A stretch of 64,000 nt of DNA from Citrobacter europaeus (GTDB lineage Bacteria > Pseudomonadota > Gammaproteobacteria > Enterobacterales > Enterobacteriaceae), in assembly GCA_020099315.1 (NCBI GenBank), contig CP083650.1:3658001-3722000 (forward strand). The letters run 5' to 3'. Positions 1 to 7,863 of the stretch are shown here, piece by piece; position 1 is the first letter of the stretch, and every line of letters starts with the position of its first letter. Under the pieces are notes generated by a model. It worked only from the letters and a program-made list of their open reading frames with translations, did no database searches and had not been told where the DNA came from. A program made the position numbers and the translations under genes.

Positions 1-47
1 CAGAAAAAGTAGCAAAAATTATTGCCGCCAACAGCAGCAACACCTGA
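1..47 (+). CDS. bamD: BamD, C-terminal end only (partial)
   Basis: Codons from base 3 read to a TGA at 45-47 and end with IIAANSSNT, which matches my memory of the C-terminus of BamD (YfiO), the outer-membrane lipoprotein of the beta-barrel assembly complex. In Escherichia coli bamD lies immediately upstream of raiA, as here. Only 14 codons are inside the window, so nothing can be said about the rest of the gene. Confidence 0.8.
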   Translation, partial: EKVAKIIAANSSNT

Positions 48-62
48 TTTACCTCAGAATGC

Positions 63-93
63 AAAACGGCAGCCCAACGGCTGCCGTTTTTTT
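63..93 (+). terminator. Rho-independent terminator of bamD
   Basis: A GC-rich stem (AACGGCAG / CTGCCGTT around a CCCAACGG-type centre) is followed by a run of seven T, directly after the bamD stop. Confidence 0.85.
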
Positions 94-237
94 ATCCATT
101 AACGTCATCACTGAAGCGGTTTAGCTTCGACGCATCTCATCAAATATGGCCTGCTTTCAGGTATTCCTCAAGTAAAAAATCGCTTGTTCCTGCGATGCCT
201 CACAAAAAGGTTTTCTTGACAAAAAGCGACAAAATAA

Positions 238-286
238 TGTGATTCAGATCACACATTTTGACATTAGGAACGGTATGCTGGAATCA
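238..286 (+). promoter_or_regulatory. CRP-dependent class II promoter of raiA
   Basis: TGTGATTCAGATCACA at 238-253 is a perfect TGTGA-N6-TCACA CRP palindrome. A -10-like TATGCT lies at 274-279, putting the start of transcription near 287 and the CRP centre (245.5) at about -41.5, the class II position. cAMP-CRP control of raiA is known in E. coli; the start site is inferred from spacing. Confidence 0.75.
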
Positions 287-316
287 CCAAGACGGGAAAG
301 ACAAGAGGTAAAATTT

Positions 317-655
317 ATGACAATGAACATTACCAGTAAACAAATGGAAATTACTCCGGCAATTCGCCAGCATGTCGCAGACCGTCTCGCCAAACTAGAA
401 AAATGGCAAACTCATCTGATTAATCCACATATCATTCTGTCTAAGGAGCCACAGGGTTTCATTGCTGATGCCACCATCAATACACCGAACGGACATCTGG
501 TCGCCAGCGCAAAACACGAGGATATGTACACCGCAATTAACGATTTGATCAACAAGCTGGAACGGCAGCTCAATAAAGTGCAGCACAAAGGCGAAGCCCG
601 TCGTGCCACAACTTCAGTCAAAGACGCCAACTTCGTCGAAGCAGAAGAAGAGTAG
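317..655 (+). CDS. raiA: Ribosome-associated inhibitor A (stationary-phase translation inhibitor)
   Basis: A 112-residue HPF/RaiA-family protein, almost identical over its length to E. coli RaiA (YfiA, Y protein). It binds the 30S A/P-site region in stationary phase or cold, blocks initiation and stabilises 70S monomers against RMF/HPF dimerisation. The chosen start is ATG 317 (MTMNITSKQM), downstream of AGAGGTAAAATTT; an in-frame upstream start at 239 lies inside the CRP/promoter region and is unlikely. The acidic tail (VEAEEE) is characteristic of RaiA rather than HPF. The gene stands alone between bamD and pheL, with a CRP promoter before it and its own terminator after it. Confidence 0.96.
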   Translation: MTMNITSKQMEITPAIRQHVADRLAKLEKWQTHLINPHIILSKEPQGFIADATINTPNGHLVASAKHEDMYTAINDLINKLERQLNKVQHKGEARRATTSVKDANFVEAEEE

Positions 656-677
656 TCCCTTACATTGAGTGTATCGC

Positions 678-702
678 CAACGCGCCTTCGGGCGCGTTTT
701 TT
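678..702 (+). terminator. Terminator of raiA
   Basis: The stem ACGCGCC-TTCG-GGCGCGT with a stable TTCG tetraloop is followed by a T run, 22 bases after the raiA stop. Confidence 0.9.
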
Positions 703-703
703 G

Positions 704-733
704 TTGACAGGGTGAAAACAGTACGGGTACTTT
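704..733 (+). promoter_or_regulatory. pheL-pheA promoter
   Basis: A consensus -35 TTGACA at 704-709 is followed, 18 bases on, by TACTTT at 728-733 as the likely -10. The -35 overlaps the end of the raiA terminator T tract. The -10 is poorer than the TATAAT I recall at this place in E. coli. Confidence 0.65.
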
Positions 734-758
734 ACTGACGTAGCCAAAGGAAAATTAC

Positions 759-806
759 ATGAAACTTATCCCGTTCTTCTTCGCATTCTTTTTTACCTTC
801 CCCTGA
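759..806 (+). CDS. pheL: pheA operon leader peptide
   Basis: A 15-codon reading frame, MKLIPFFFAFFFTFP, with seven Phe codons (three, then three, then one), preceded by AAAGGAAAATTAC. It is the regulatory leader peptide of the pheA attenuator: ribosome stalling at Phe codons when charged tRNA-Phe is scarce favours an antiterminator and lets transcription reach pheA. It differs from the E. coli peptide at residue 3 (Leu for His). The product itself has no known function beyond translation. Confidence 0.93.
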   Translation: MKLIPFFFAFFFTFP

Positions 807-852
807 ATGGGAGGCGTTTCGTCGTGTGATAAAGAATGCGAAGACGAACAAT

Positions 853-880
853 AAGGCCTCCCAAAACGGGGGGCTTTTTT
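853..880 (+). terminator. pheA attenuator terminator
   Basis: A GGCCTCCC / GGGGGGCT-type stem with an AAAAC loop is followed by a T run, 47 bases after pheL and 25 before pheA. It is the termination arm of the phenylalanine attenuator. Confidence 0.88.
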
Positions 881-904
881 ATTGATAACAAGAAAGGCAA
901 CACT

Positions 905-2065
905 ATGACATCGGAAAACCCATTGCTGGCGCTGCGCGATAAGATCAGCACGCTGGATGAAAAATTACTGGCCCTGCTGGCTGAGCGACGTGGACTGGCC
1001 GTAGAAGTTGGCAAAGCTAAACTGCTTTCTCATCGTCCGGTTCGTGATATCGACCGTGAACGTGATCTGTTGGACCGACTCATTCAGCTTGGCAAAGCAC
1101 ATCATCTCGATGCTCACTACATTACTCGCCTGTTCCAGCTCATCATCGAAGACTCCGTCCTGACTCAACAGGCACTGCTGCAGCAGCATCTGAACAAAAT
1201 TAACCCGCACTCGGCGCGCGTAGCTTTCCTAGGACCAAAAGGGTCATATTCCCATCTCGCCGCACGTCAGTATGCTGCCCGTCATTTTGAGCAATTTATT
1301 GAAAGCGGCTGCGCGAAATTTGCCGATATCTTTAATCAGGTCGAAACCGGACAAGCTGACTACGCAGTGGTTCCGATTGAAAACACCAGTTCCGGTGGGA
1401 TTAACGACGTTTACGACCTACTACAGCACACCAGCCTGTCTATCGTTGGCGAAATGACCATTACGATAGACCACTGTGTCCTGGTGTCTGGCACGACGGA
1501 TCTCGAGACCATTGAAACGGTATATAGCCATCCGCAGCCGTTCCAGCAGTGCAGTAAGTTCCTCGGTCGTTACCCACATTGGAAGATTGAGTACACCGAA
1601 AGCACCTCTGCGGCGATGGAAAAAGTTGCGCAGGCTAACTCACCCCGCGTGGCGGCGCTGGGGAGCGAAGCCGGAGGCGTACTGTATGGTTTGCAGGTGC
1701 TTGAACACATTGAAGCTAACCAGACGCAAAACATCACCCGCTTCGTGGTGCTGGCGCGCAAAGCAATCAATGTTTCCGACCAGGTTCCGGCGAAAACAAC
1801 GCTGCTGATGGCGACAGGACAACAAGCCGGTGCGCTGGTTGAAGCGCTGCTGGTACTGCGTAACCATAATCTGATTATGACTAAACTGGAGTCACGCCCG
1901 ATTCACGGCAATCCGTGGGAAGAGATGTTTTATCTTGATATCCAGGCCAACCTGGAATCCCCGCAGATGCAAAAAGCGTTGAAGGAGTTGGGTGAGATTA
2001 CGCGTTCGATGAAAGTACTGGGCTGCTATCCGAGCGAGAACGTGGTGCCGGTGGATCCGAGCTGA
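905..2065 (+). CDS. pheA: Bifunctional chorismate mutase / prephenate dehydratase (P-protein)
   Basis: A 386-residue protein, the same length as E. coli PheA. Residues 1-90 form the AroQ chorismate mutase helix bundle (RDKISTLDEKLLALLAERR, then VRDIDRERDLL). Residues about 105-285 are the prephenate dehydratase domain (IAFLGPKGSYSH-type start, VVPIENTSSGGI). Residues about 299-376 are the ACT regulatory domain with GALVEALLVLRNHNLIMTKLESRP and the Phe-binding ESRP motif. It converts chorismate to prephenate and then phenylpyruvate in the cytoplasm, with feedback inhibition by phenylalanine. Start ATG 905 follows AGAAAGGCAACACT. Expression is controlled by the pheL attenuator just upstream. 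Confidence 0.98.
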   Translation: MTSENPLLALRDKISTLDEKLLALLAERRGLAVEVGKAKLLSHRPVRDIDRERDLLDRLIQLGKAHHLDAHYITRLFQLIIEDSVLTQQALLQQHLNKINPHSARVAFLGPKGSYSHLAARQYAARHFEQFIESGCAKFADIFNQVETGQADYAVVPIENTSSGGINDVYDLLQHTSLSIVGEMTITIDHCVLVSGTTDLETIETVYSHPQPFQQCSKFLGRYPHWKIEYTESTSAAMEKVAQANSPRVAALGSEAGGVLYGLQVLEHIEANQTQNITRFVVLARKAINVSDQVPAKTTLLMATGQQAGALVEALLVLRNHNLIMTKLESRPIHGNPWEEMFYLDIQANLESPQMQKALKELGEITRSMKVLGCYPSENVVPVDPS

Positions 2066-2078
2066 CAATCTTAATTTT

Positions 2079-2155
2079 CCGGATGGTGCTACGCTTATCT
2101 GGCCTACAATTCATGCGACTTTTGTAGGCCAGATAAGGCGAAGCCGCCATCCGAC
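2079..2155 (+). repeat. REP/BIME-type palindromic repeat between pheA and tyrA
   Basis: A long imperfect inverted repeat: GGATGGTGCTACGCTTATCT and GGCCTACAA on one side, TTGTAGGCC and AGATAAGGCGAAGCCGCCAT on the other, around a short loop. The sequence (TGTAGGCC-GATAAGGCG-GCCGCCATCCG) is typical of enterobacterial REP pairs. It lies between two convergent genes, where such elements help bound both transcripts. Confidence 0.8.
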
Positions 2156-2162
2156 ATCTTAC

Positions 2163-3284
2163 TTAAGGACGACTGTCATTCGCCTGGCGCAACAAAGTAC
2201 GGCTTTCACTCTGGAAGCGTTTCGCATAATCGCCGAACCAGTGCTCCACCTTACGGAAGCTGTCGATAAACGCTTGCTTATCGCCCTGCTCCAGTAAACC
2301 GATCGCCTCGCCAAAACGTTGGTAGTAGCGTTTGATCAGCGCAAGGTTGCTCTCAGACGACATAATGATATCGGCATAGAGCTGCGGATCCTGGGCAAAC
2401 AAACGTCCGACCATCGCCAGCTCAAGGCGGTAAATCGGAGAAGATAGCGCCAGCAACTGCTCAAGCTGAACATTCTCTTCCGCTAAATGCAGACCATAAG
2501 CAAAGGTCGCAAAGTGACGCAATGCCTGAATAAACGCCATATTCTGGTCATGTTCAACGGCGCTGATCCGATGCAGACGCGCGCCCCACACCTGAATCTG
2601 TTCCAGAAACCACTGATAAGCTTCCGGCTGACGTCCGTCACACCAGACAACGACCTGCTTGGCCAGACTGCCGCTATCCGGACCAAACATTGGGTGTAAT
2701 CCCACCACCGGGCCGTCGTGCGCCGCCAGCATCGCCTGCAAAGGACCGTTTTTCACCGAAGCCAGATCCACCAGAATACAGTCGGACGGCAGACGCGGTA
2801 ATTTGGCGATCACCTGCTCGGTGACGTGGATCGGCACACTGACGATCACCATACCGGCATCAGAGACGATCTCCGGCGCGCGATCCCAGTCCTGCTGTTC
2901 CAGGATCCGTACCTGATAACCTGACAGGGTGAGCATTTTTTCAAACAGACGCCCCATCTGACCGCCGCCGCCGACAATCACCACCGGTCGCAGAGAAGGA
3001 CAGAGCGTTTTAAACCCTTTATCGTTCTCACTGGAATAAGATTCGCGCATAACACGGCGCAGCACATCTTCAATCAGGTCCGGCGGCACGCCAAGTGCTT
3101 CCGCTTCCGCCCGGCGGGAGGCCAGCATAGAGGCTTCCCGTTCCGGCACGTAGATTGGCAGTCCAAAGCGGCTTTTTACTTCACCGACTTCGGCAACCAA
3201 CTCCAGGCGGCGTGCCAGTAAATCCAGCAGCGCCTTGTCGACTTCATCAATTTGATCGCGTAATGCGGTCAATTCAGCAACCAT
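2163..3284 (-). CDS. tyrA: Bifunctional chorismate mutase / prephenate dehydrogenase (T-protein)
   Basis: A 373-residue protein from the start MVAELTALRDQ; two extra in-frame codons are available upstream. It has an N-terminal AroQ chorismate mutase (residues 1-90), then a Rossmann dehydrogenase domain opening with PVVIVGGGGQMGRLFEKML for NAD binding, and conserved HPMFGPDSGSLAKQ near residue 197. It makes prephenate and then 4-hydroxyphenylpyruvate on the tyrosine branch. It lies 10 bases downstream of aroF on the same strand, giving the classical aroF-tyrA operon under TyrR control. Confidence 0.98.
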   Translation of the reverse strand: MVAELTALRDQIDEVDKALLDLLARRLELVAEVGEVKSRFGLPIYVPEREASMLASRRAEAEALGVPPDLIEDVLRRVMRESYSSENDKGFKTLCPSLRPVVIVGGGGQMGRLFEKMLTLSGYQVRILEQQDWDRAPEIVSDAGMVIVSVPIHVTEQVIAKLPRLPSDCILVDLASVKNGPLQAMLAAHDGPVVGLHPMFGPDSGSLAKQVVVWCDGRQPEAYQWFLEQIQVWGARLHRISAVEHDQNMAFIQALRHFATFAYGLHLAEENVQLEQLLALSSPIYRLELAMVGRLFAQDPQLYADIIMSSESNLALIKRYYQRFGEAIGLLEQGDKQAFIDSFRKVEHWFGDYAKRFQSESRTLLRQANDSRP

Positions 3285-3294
3285 AACCAACCTC

Positions 3295-4365
3295 TTATGC
3301 TACACGCGCCGACAGCTGGCCGTTTAAATCCTGGCTAATTTCACGCAGTAGCGCATCCGTCATTTCCCAGCTAATGCAGGCATCGGTTACGGACACGCCG
3401 TATTTCATTTCGCTGCGCGGCTGTTCAGAGGACTGGTTGCCTTCGTGAATATTACTTTCAATCATCAACCCAATGATCGAGCGATTGCCATCTTTGATTT
3501 GTGCAATCACGGATTCAGCCACGGCAGGCTGACGGCGGTAATCTTTATTGGAATTACCATGACTGCAATCTACCATCAGAGAAGGTCGTAGTCCCGCCTG
3601 CTCCATCTCTTTTTCGCACTGGGCGACATCTGCCGGGCTGTAGTTCGGCGCTTTACCCCCGCGCAGGATCACGTGACCGTCTGGATTTCCCTGAGTTTGC
3701 AGCAGCGCAACCTGCCCGGCCTGGTTAATACCAACAAAGCGGTGTGACTGTGCCGCCGCGCGCATGGCGTTAATAGCGGTCGCCAGGCTACCGTCGGTAC
3801 CGTTCTTAAAGCCAACCGGCATCGAAAGACCGGAAGCCATTTCGCGGTGGGTCTGCGATTCCGTGGTTCGGGCACCGATTGCGGACCAGCTAAACAGATC
3901 GCCCAGGTATTGCGGGCTATTTGGATCCAGCGCTTCAGTTGCCAGCGGTAGTCCCATATTCACCAGTTCAAGCAGCAGCTGACGCGCAATTTTCAGGCCT
4001 GCTTCAACATCAAAAGAGCCATCCATATGAGGATCGTTAATTAACCCTTTCCAGCCGACGGTGGTACGGGGTTTTTCAAAATAGACGCGCATCACCAGGT
4101 AGAGGCTATCGCTGACCTCTGCGGCAAGGGCTTTAAATCGACGAGCGTACTCAATAGCCATTTCAGGATCGTGAATGGAGCACGGGCCACATACCACCAA
4201 CAGACGCGGATCGCGACCGGAGATAATATCTGAAATGGTTTTACGCGACTGGGAGATTTGCGCTTCTTGCGCCTGGCTCAACGGGAATTCAGCTTTCAGC
4301 TGCTCCGGAGTCATCAGAACCTGTTCGTCGGTAATATGTACGTTGTTCAGCGCGTCTTTTTGCAT
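3295..4365 (-). CDS. aroF: 3-deoxy-D-arabino-heptulosonate-7-phosphate synthase, Tyr-sensitive
   Basis: A 356-residue class I DAHP synthase, the length of E. coli AroF. It condenses phosphoenolpyruvate and erythrose 4-phosphate in the first step of the shikimate pathway. Visible motifs include VVCGPCSIHDPEMAIEYA, MRVYFEKPRTTVGWKG, RTTESQTHREMASGLSMPVG and MVDCSHGNSNKD (metal and substrate residues). The pairing with tyrA and the TyrR boxes upstream identify it as the tyrosine-regulated isozyme rather than AroG or AroH. Confidence 0.97.
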   Translation of the reverse strand: MQKDALNNVHITDEQVLMTPEQLKAEFPLSQAQEAQISQSRKTISDIISGRDPRLLVVCGPCSIHDPEMAIEYARRFKALAAEVSDSLYLVMRVYFEKPRTTVGWKGLINDPHMDGSFDVEAGLKIARQLLLELVNMGLPLATEALDPNSPQYLGDLFSWSAIGARTTESQTHREMASGLSMPVGFKNGTDGSLATAINAMRAAAQSHRFVGINQAGQVALLQTQGNPDGHVILRGGKAPNYSPADVAQCEKEMEQAGLRPSLMVDCSHGNSNKDYRRQPAVAESVIAQIKDGNRSIIGLMIESNIHEGNQSSEQPRSEMKYGVSVTDACISWEMTDALLREISQDLNGQLSARVA

Positions 4366-4458
4366 GATGGTGATCCTGTTTAGCTCGTTTGCGATAGTTG
4401 ATCCTCAGCGAGGAGGAGATAACGATAACATAATGGGTAAAGATTTCAATCCACAATC

Positions 4459-4529
4459 CGTAAATTTTAATTTACAACATGCAATTTAAAGCCAAAATCA
4501 GCCATCATGAATGTACACTTAAATTTACA
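4459..4529 (-). promoter_or_regulatory. TyrR boxes and promoter region of aroF-tyrA
   Basis: TyrR recognises TGTAAA-N6-TTTACA. TGTACA-N6-TTTACA is at 4512-4529 and CGTAAA-N6-TTTACA at 4459-4476. Both lie upstream of aroF, read leftwards, with the second close to a likely promoter (TTGTGG and TATGTT on the minus strand, about 4428-4458). The layout fits tyrosine-dependent repression of aroF-tyrA. Confidence 0.75.
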
Positions 4530-4580
4530 CCAACCAATATTCAGATCCGCTATGCTTACAAAAACGAAGGAGTACAGGCA

Positions 4581-4955
4581 ATGAAGCAATTCATCAGCAC
4601 CTTATTTCTATTATTTATTAGCGGATGCCAGATAGATCCCTATACCCACGCCCCAACCTGGACGGGTACCGACTGGTACGATGCCGGGATACAAGATGCC
4701 ATTTCGGGGTATGCCGTTAAAGATAATGAAACTCTTGCCGACAACTACAATGACCCTGAAGTCGATCGTACGAAATATCTTAAGGGTTACGCCGAGGGAC
4801 AACGTAAAACCTGCCAGCAGGATTTTGTTTATGCCAGGGGTTTGACCGGGAAAACCTTTCCCGCAAGTTGTGATACGGTCGAAAATGTTGACCAGTTACA
4901 CAGCGCCTGGCAAAAAGGGGCAACCGAAGGTGCTGCCTCAATAAGATTAAACTAA
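4581..4955 (+). CDS. yfiL: YfiL, small lipoprotein of unknown function
   Basis: A 124-residue protein starting MKQFISTLFLLFISGC: a short signal sequence ending in a lipobox (FISGC), so an exported lipoprotein with the acylated Cys at about residue 16. The mature part has GYAVKDNETLADNYNDP and several Cys residues. It matches YfiL (DUF2799-like), which lies between aroF and yfiR in E. coli. Start ATG 4581 follows GAAGGAGTACAGGCA; a longer in-frame start at 4479 would bury the lipobox and overlap the TyrR boxes. No function is established. Confidence 0.85.
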   Translation: MKQFISTLFLLFISGCQIDPYTHAPTWTGTDWYDAGIQDAISGYAVKDNETLADNYNDPEVDRTKYLKGYAEGQRKTCQQDFVYARGLTGKTFPASCDTVENVDQLHSAWQKGATEGAASIRLN

Positions 4956-5113
4956 ACAATAGGTTATATTTTATTAATCACTAAGATTTTACTTAAATCA
5001 TCTGTTGCTTTATCCCTGGCATAATGACGGCTTAGGAAAATAATGTTATTTTGTCCTAAACAATCTTGAATGTATTTCGACGTTTTACGGCAAACGCTGG
5101 TAGGTAACTATTC

Positions 5114-5632
5114 ATGAGCTATTCTTACCGACTCATACTTCTACTGGCACTGCTCCTGACCGGATTACCGCTGTACGCCCAAAGCGTTACGGAAGAAGCG
5201 AAATCTGTACGCGCTATGGTTTCCGGCATCGTCAGTTATACACGTTGGCCCGCACTGTCCGGGCCCCCCAAACTGTGTATTTTCTCTTCATCGCGTTTTT
5301 CCAGTGTTCTGAAAGATACCAGTGCTGGTGCATTACCCTATCTTCCCGTCATCATTCGTACGGAACAAGAAATATTAGTTTCGCAGTGTGACGGTTTTTA
5401 TTTTGGAAAAGAATCCCCTACTTATCAGGTGGAATTAAAGAATAAATATCCGTCTAAGGCATTGCTATTAATTGCTGAACAGAATCCCGAATGCATTATT
5501 GGCAGCGCTTTTTGCCTCATAATTAAAGATGAAGATGTGAGATTTTCCGTAAATATGGATTCCCTTTCACGCAGCGGCGTAAGGGTCAGTCCAGACGTAT
5601 TGATGCTTGCACGGAATAATAAGCATGGATAA
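5114..5632 (+). CDS. yfiR: YfiR, periplasmic repressor of the diguanylate cyclase YfiN
   Basis: A 172-residue protein with an N-terminal signal peptide (LILLLALLLTGLPLYA, cleavage near AQS) and a YfiR domain. Four Cys remain in the mature part, including a PECIIGSAFC pair; in the Pseudomonas homologue disulfide state controls activity. It is the periplasmic partner that holds the YfiN cyclase inactive. Its stop overlaps the start of yfiN by eight bases, so the two are translationally coupled. Start ATG 5114 follows GGTAGGTAACTATTC. Confidence 0.93.
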   Translation: MSYSYRLILLLALLLTGLPLYAQSVTEEAKSVRAMVSGIVSYTRWPALSGPPKLCIFSSSRFSSVLKDTSAGALPYLPVIIRTEQEILVSQCDGFYFGKESPTYQVELKNKYPSKALLLIAEQNPECIIGSAFCLIIKDEDVRFSVNMDSLSRSGVRVSPDVLMLARNNKHG

Positions 5633-6851
5633 GGACCATTCTCCCATAACACGCCCGACGTTTAAGCGGACATTGCGGCGTATCAGCATAATCAGCGTTC
5701 TGGTAACCATGACGCTGATCTGGCTGCTGCTCAGCATATCTTCCGTGCTGGCACTGAGGCAGTATGCGCAAAAGAACCTGGATCTGACCGCAGCAACCAT
5801 GACCCGCACGCTTGAAGCAGCGCTCGTCTTTTCTGATGGTGTCGCGGCAACTGAAACGCTGGCGGCGCTGGGCCAACAGGGGCAATTTTCCGTTGCAGAA
5901 GTACGTAATAAAAACCAGAAGGTAATCGCCACCTGGCGTTATAACGCGCAGGATACGACCGAAAAAATCAGCGGTATGATCAGCCACTGGCTGTTCCCAC
6001 AACCGGTTACTCAGCCGATCTTGCATAATGGCAACGTCATCGGCGAAGTACGATTGACTGCGCGCGATAGCGTTATCAGTCATTTCATTTATTTGTCACT
6101 GGCCGTTCTTACCGGATGCATTCTGTTAGCATCTGGCATTGCATTAATGCTCACTCGCTATTTACATAATGGCGTCGTGGAAGCTCTGCAAAATATCACC
6201 GAGGTGGTACATGATGTTCGTACCAACCGTAATTTTTCACGACGCGTTTCAGAAGAGCGCATTGAAGAGTTTCATCTTTTTGCCCAGGACTTTAATAGTC
6301 TGCTGGACGAGATGGAAGAGTGGCAGCTGCGACTGCAGGCAAAAAACGCCCAGCTTTTGCGTACCGCTCTACACGATCCTTTGACGGGCCTGGCGAATCG
6401 CGCCGCATTTCGCAGCAGTATTAACGCCCTGATGAATGACGATGCCGCGCACAGCAGTTCCGCATTGTTATTTCTTGATGGTGATAATTTTAAATTTATA
6501 AATGATACCTGGGGCCACGCAGCGGGGGATCGGGTCCTGATTGAAGTGGCAAAAAGGCTGTCCGAGTTTGGTGGAACTCGACATCACCCATACAGGCTTG
6601 GCGGCGATGAATTCGCTATGGTGCTTTACAGCGTTCACTCTGAATACGAAGTTCAGCGGATCTGCGCGGCACTGTCACAAGAGTTTAACCGACCTTTTGA
6701 CCTGCATAATGGTCATCTGGCAAGCATGACACTCAGCATTGGTTTTGCGCTGACGTGGGAACACGCCTCTGCCGAGAAATTACAAGAACTTGCCGATCAA
6801 AATATGTATCAGGCCAAAAATTTGCGTGCTGAACGCATTATTAAAAAATAA
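5625..6851 (+). CDS. dgcN: Inner-membrane diguanylate cyclase YfiN (DgcN)
   Basis: A 408-residue protein from MDKDHSPITRPTFKR. One membrane segment lies at about residues 20-45, then a periplasmic region that YfiR contacts, a second membrane segment at about 150-175 (FIYLSLAVLTGCILLASGIA), a HAMP segment, and a GGDEF domain from about 240 with LFLDGDNFKFINDTWGHAAG and the intact active site RLGGDEFAM. It makes cyclic di-GMP when YfiR repression is relieved, favouring adhesion and slowing motility and division. That may be relevant to the bapA adhesin 13 kb downstream, though no direct link is shown. Confidence 0.95.
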   Translation: MDKDHSPITRPTFKRTLRRISIISVLVTMTLIWLLLSISSVLALRQYAQKNLDLTAATMTRTLEAALVFSDGVAATETLAALGQQGQFSVAEVRNKNQKVIATWRYNAQDTTEKISGMISHWLFPQPVTQPILHNGNVIGEVRLTARDSVISHFIYLSLAVLTGCILLASGIALMLTRYLHNGVVEALQNITEVVHDVRTNRNFSRRVSEERIEEFHLFAQDFNSLLDEMEEWQLRLQAKNAQLLRTALHDPLTGLANRAAFRSSINALMNDDAAHSSSALLFLDGDNFKFINDTWGHAAGDRVLIEVAKRLSEFGGTRHHPYRLGGDEFAMVLYSVHSEYEVQRICAALSQEFNRPFDLHNGHLASMTLSIGFALTWEHASAEKLQELADQNMYQAKNLRAERIIKK

Positions 6852-6863
6852 GGAATTACACAC

Positions 6864-7346
6864 ATGCTAAAACGTCTATTGTCGCCGCTTCTTCTGCTTT
6901 TACTGATTTTGGCGGGCTGTCAGGCACCTCAGGGAAAATTTACCCCAGAGCAAATTGCAGCCATGAAATCGTACGGATTTACCGAAGCTTCCGGAGACTG
7001 GTCTCTTGGCCTGTCTGACAACATTCTGTTTGACAAAAACGACTATAAGCTCCGTCCTGAAAGCGAAAAGCAGATCCAGGAAATGGCATCCAAACTGGCT
7101 GCTACCGGGCTTAACCATGCGCGCCTGGATGGTCATACCGATAACTACGGCGAAGACAGCTACAACGAAGCGCTGTCGCTCAAACGCGCGAATGTGGTTG
7201 CCGATGCCTGGGCAAAGGGCGCCAACATCCCCCGCACCAACCTGACAACCCAGGGCCTCGGGAAGAAATACCCGATCGCCAGTAACCAGACCTCAAAAGG
7301 TCGTGCTGAAAACCGCCGCGTTGCGGTCGTGATCGCGACACCATAA
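6864..7346 (+). CDS. yfiB: YfiB, OmpA-family outer-membrane lipoprotein
   Basis: A 160-residue lipoprotein: signal LLSPLLLLLLILAGC with the lipobox Cys at residue 19, then an OmpA-like peptidoglycan-binding domain with FDKNDYKLRPES and the signature LDGHTDNYGEDSYNEALSLK. It binds peptidoglycan and, in the Pseudomonas system, sequesters YfiR to release YfiN. It follows yfiN by 12 bases, completing a yfiRNB operon. Confidence 0.94.
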   Translation: MLKRLLSPLLLLLLILAGCQAPQGKFTPEQIAAMKSYGFTEASGDWSLGLSDNILFDKNDYKLRPESEKQIQEMASKLAATGLNHARLDGHTDNYGEDSYNEALSLKRANVVADAWAKGANIPRTNLTTQGLGKKYPIASNQTSKGRAENRRVAVVIATP

Positions 7347-7416
7347 TCACTCCCCACTGGCTGCGCACCGCGCAGTCATTCCATTGCCATAAAGAACAAA
7401 AGAGTAAATGTCGGGA

Positions 7417-7450
7417 TAAAAAAAGGGCCAGCCTTTCGGCCAGCCCTTTT
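7417..7450 (-). terminator. Terminator of the rpsP-rimM-trmD-rplS operon
   Basis: Read leftwards, GGGCTGGCC-GAAA-GGCTGGCCC (with two G-U pairs) is followed by seven T, just after the rplS stop. The A run on the other side allows it also to end yfiB transcripts. Confidence 0.85.
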
Positions 7451-7476
7451 CTAACAGGATGTCGCTTGCGCGAATC

Positions 7477-7824
7477 TTAGTTAAGACGCTCTTTGATACG
7501 AGCAGACTTACCAGTGCGCTCACGCAGGTAGTACAGTTTAGCTTTACGAACAGCACCACGACGTTTAACAGCAATGCTGTCAACTACCGGAGAGTGAGTC
7601 TGGAAGACACGCTCAACGCCTTCGCCGTTGGAAATTTTACGAACAGTGAATGCAGAGTGCAGACCGCGGTTACGAATAGCGATAACCACGCCCTCGAATG
7701 CCTGCAGACGTTTTTTGGAACCTTCAACAACCCATACTTTCACTTCCACGGTATCACCCGGACGGAAGGAAGGTACGTCCTGCTTCATCTGTTCTTGTTC
7801 AAGTTGCTTAATAATGTTGCTCAT
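7477..7824 (-). CDS. rplS: 50S ribosomal protein L19
   Basis: A 115-residue protein, in effect identical to E. coli L19 (MSNIIKQLEQEQMKQDVPSF, then FRPGDTVEVKVWVVEGSKKR). It sits at the 30S-50S interface and contributes to bridges B6/B8. It is the last gene of the rpsP-rimM-trmD-rplS operon, 39 bases after trmD. Confidence 0.98.
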   Translation of the reverse strand: MSNIIKQLEQEQMKQDVPSFRPGDTVEVKVWVVEGSKKRLQAFEGVVIAIRNRGLHSAFTVRKISNGEGVERVFQTHSPVVDSIAVKRRGAVRKAKLYYLRERTGKSARIKERLN

Positions 7825-7863
7825 AATTTAATCTCTTATCCTGGGTAAACTGATATTGGGGGC

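Noticed and set aside
4479..4580. Longer start for yfiL
   Set aside because: It would overlap the TyrR box and place the lipobox too far inside.
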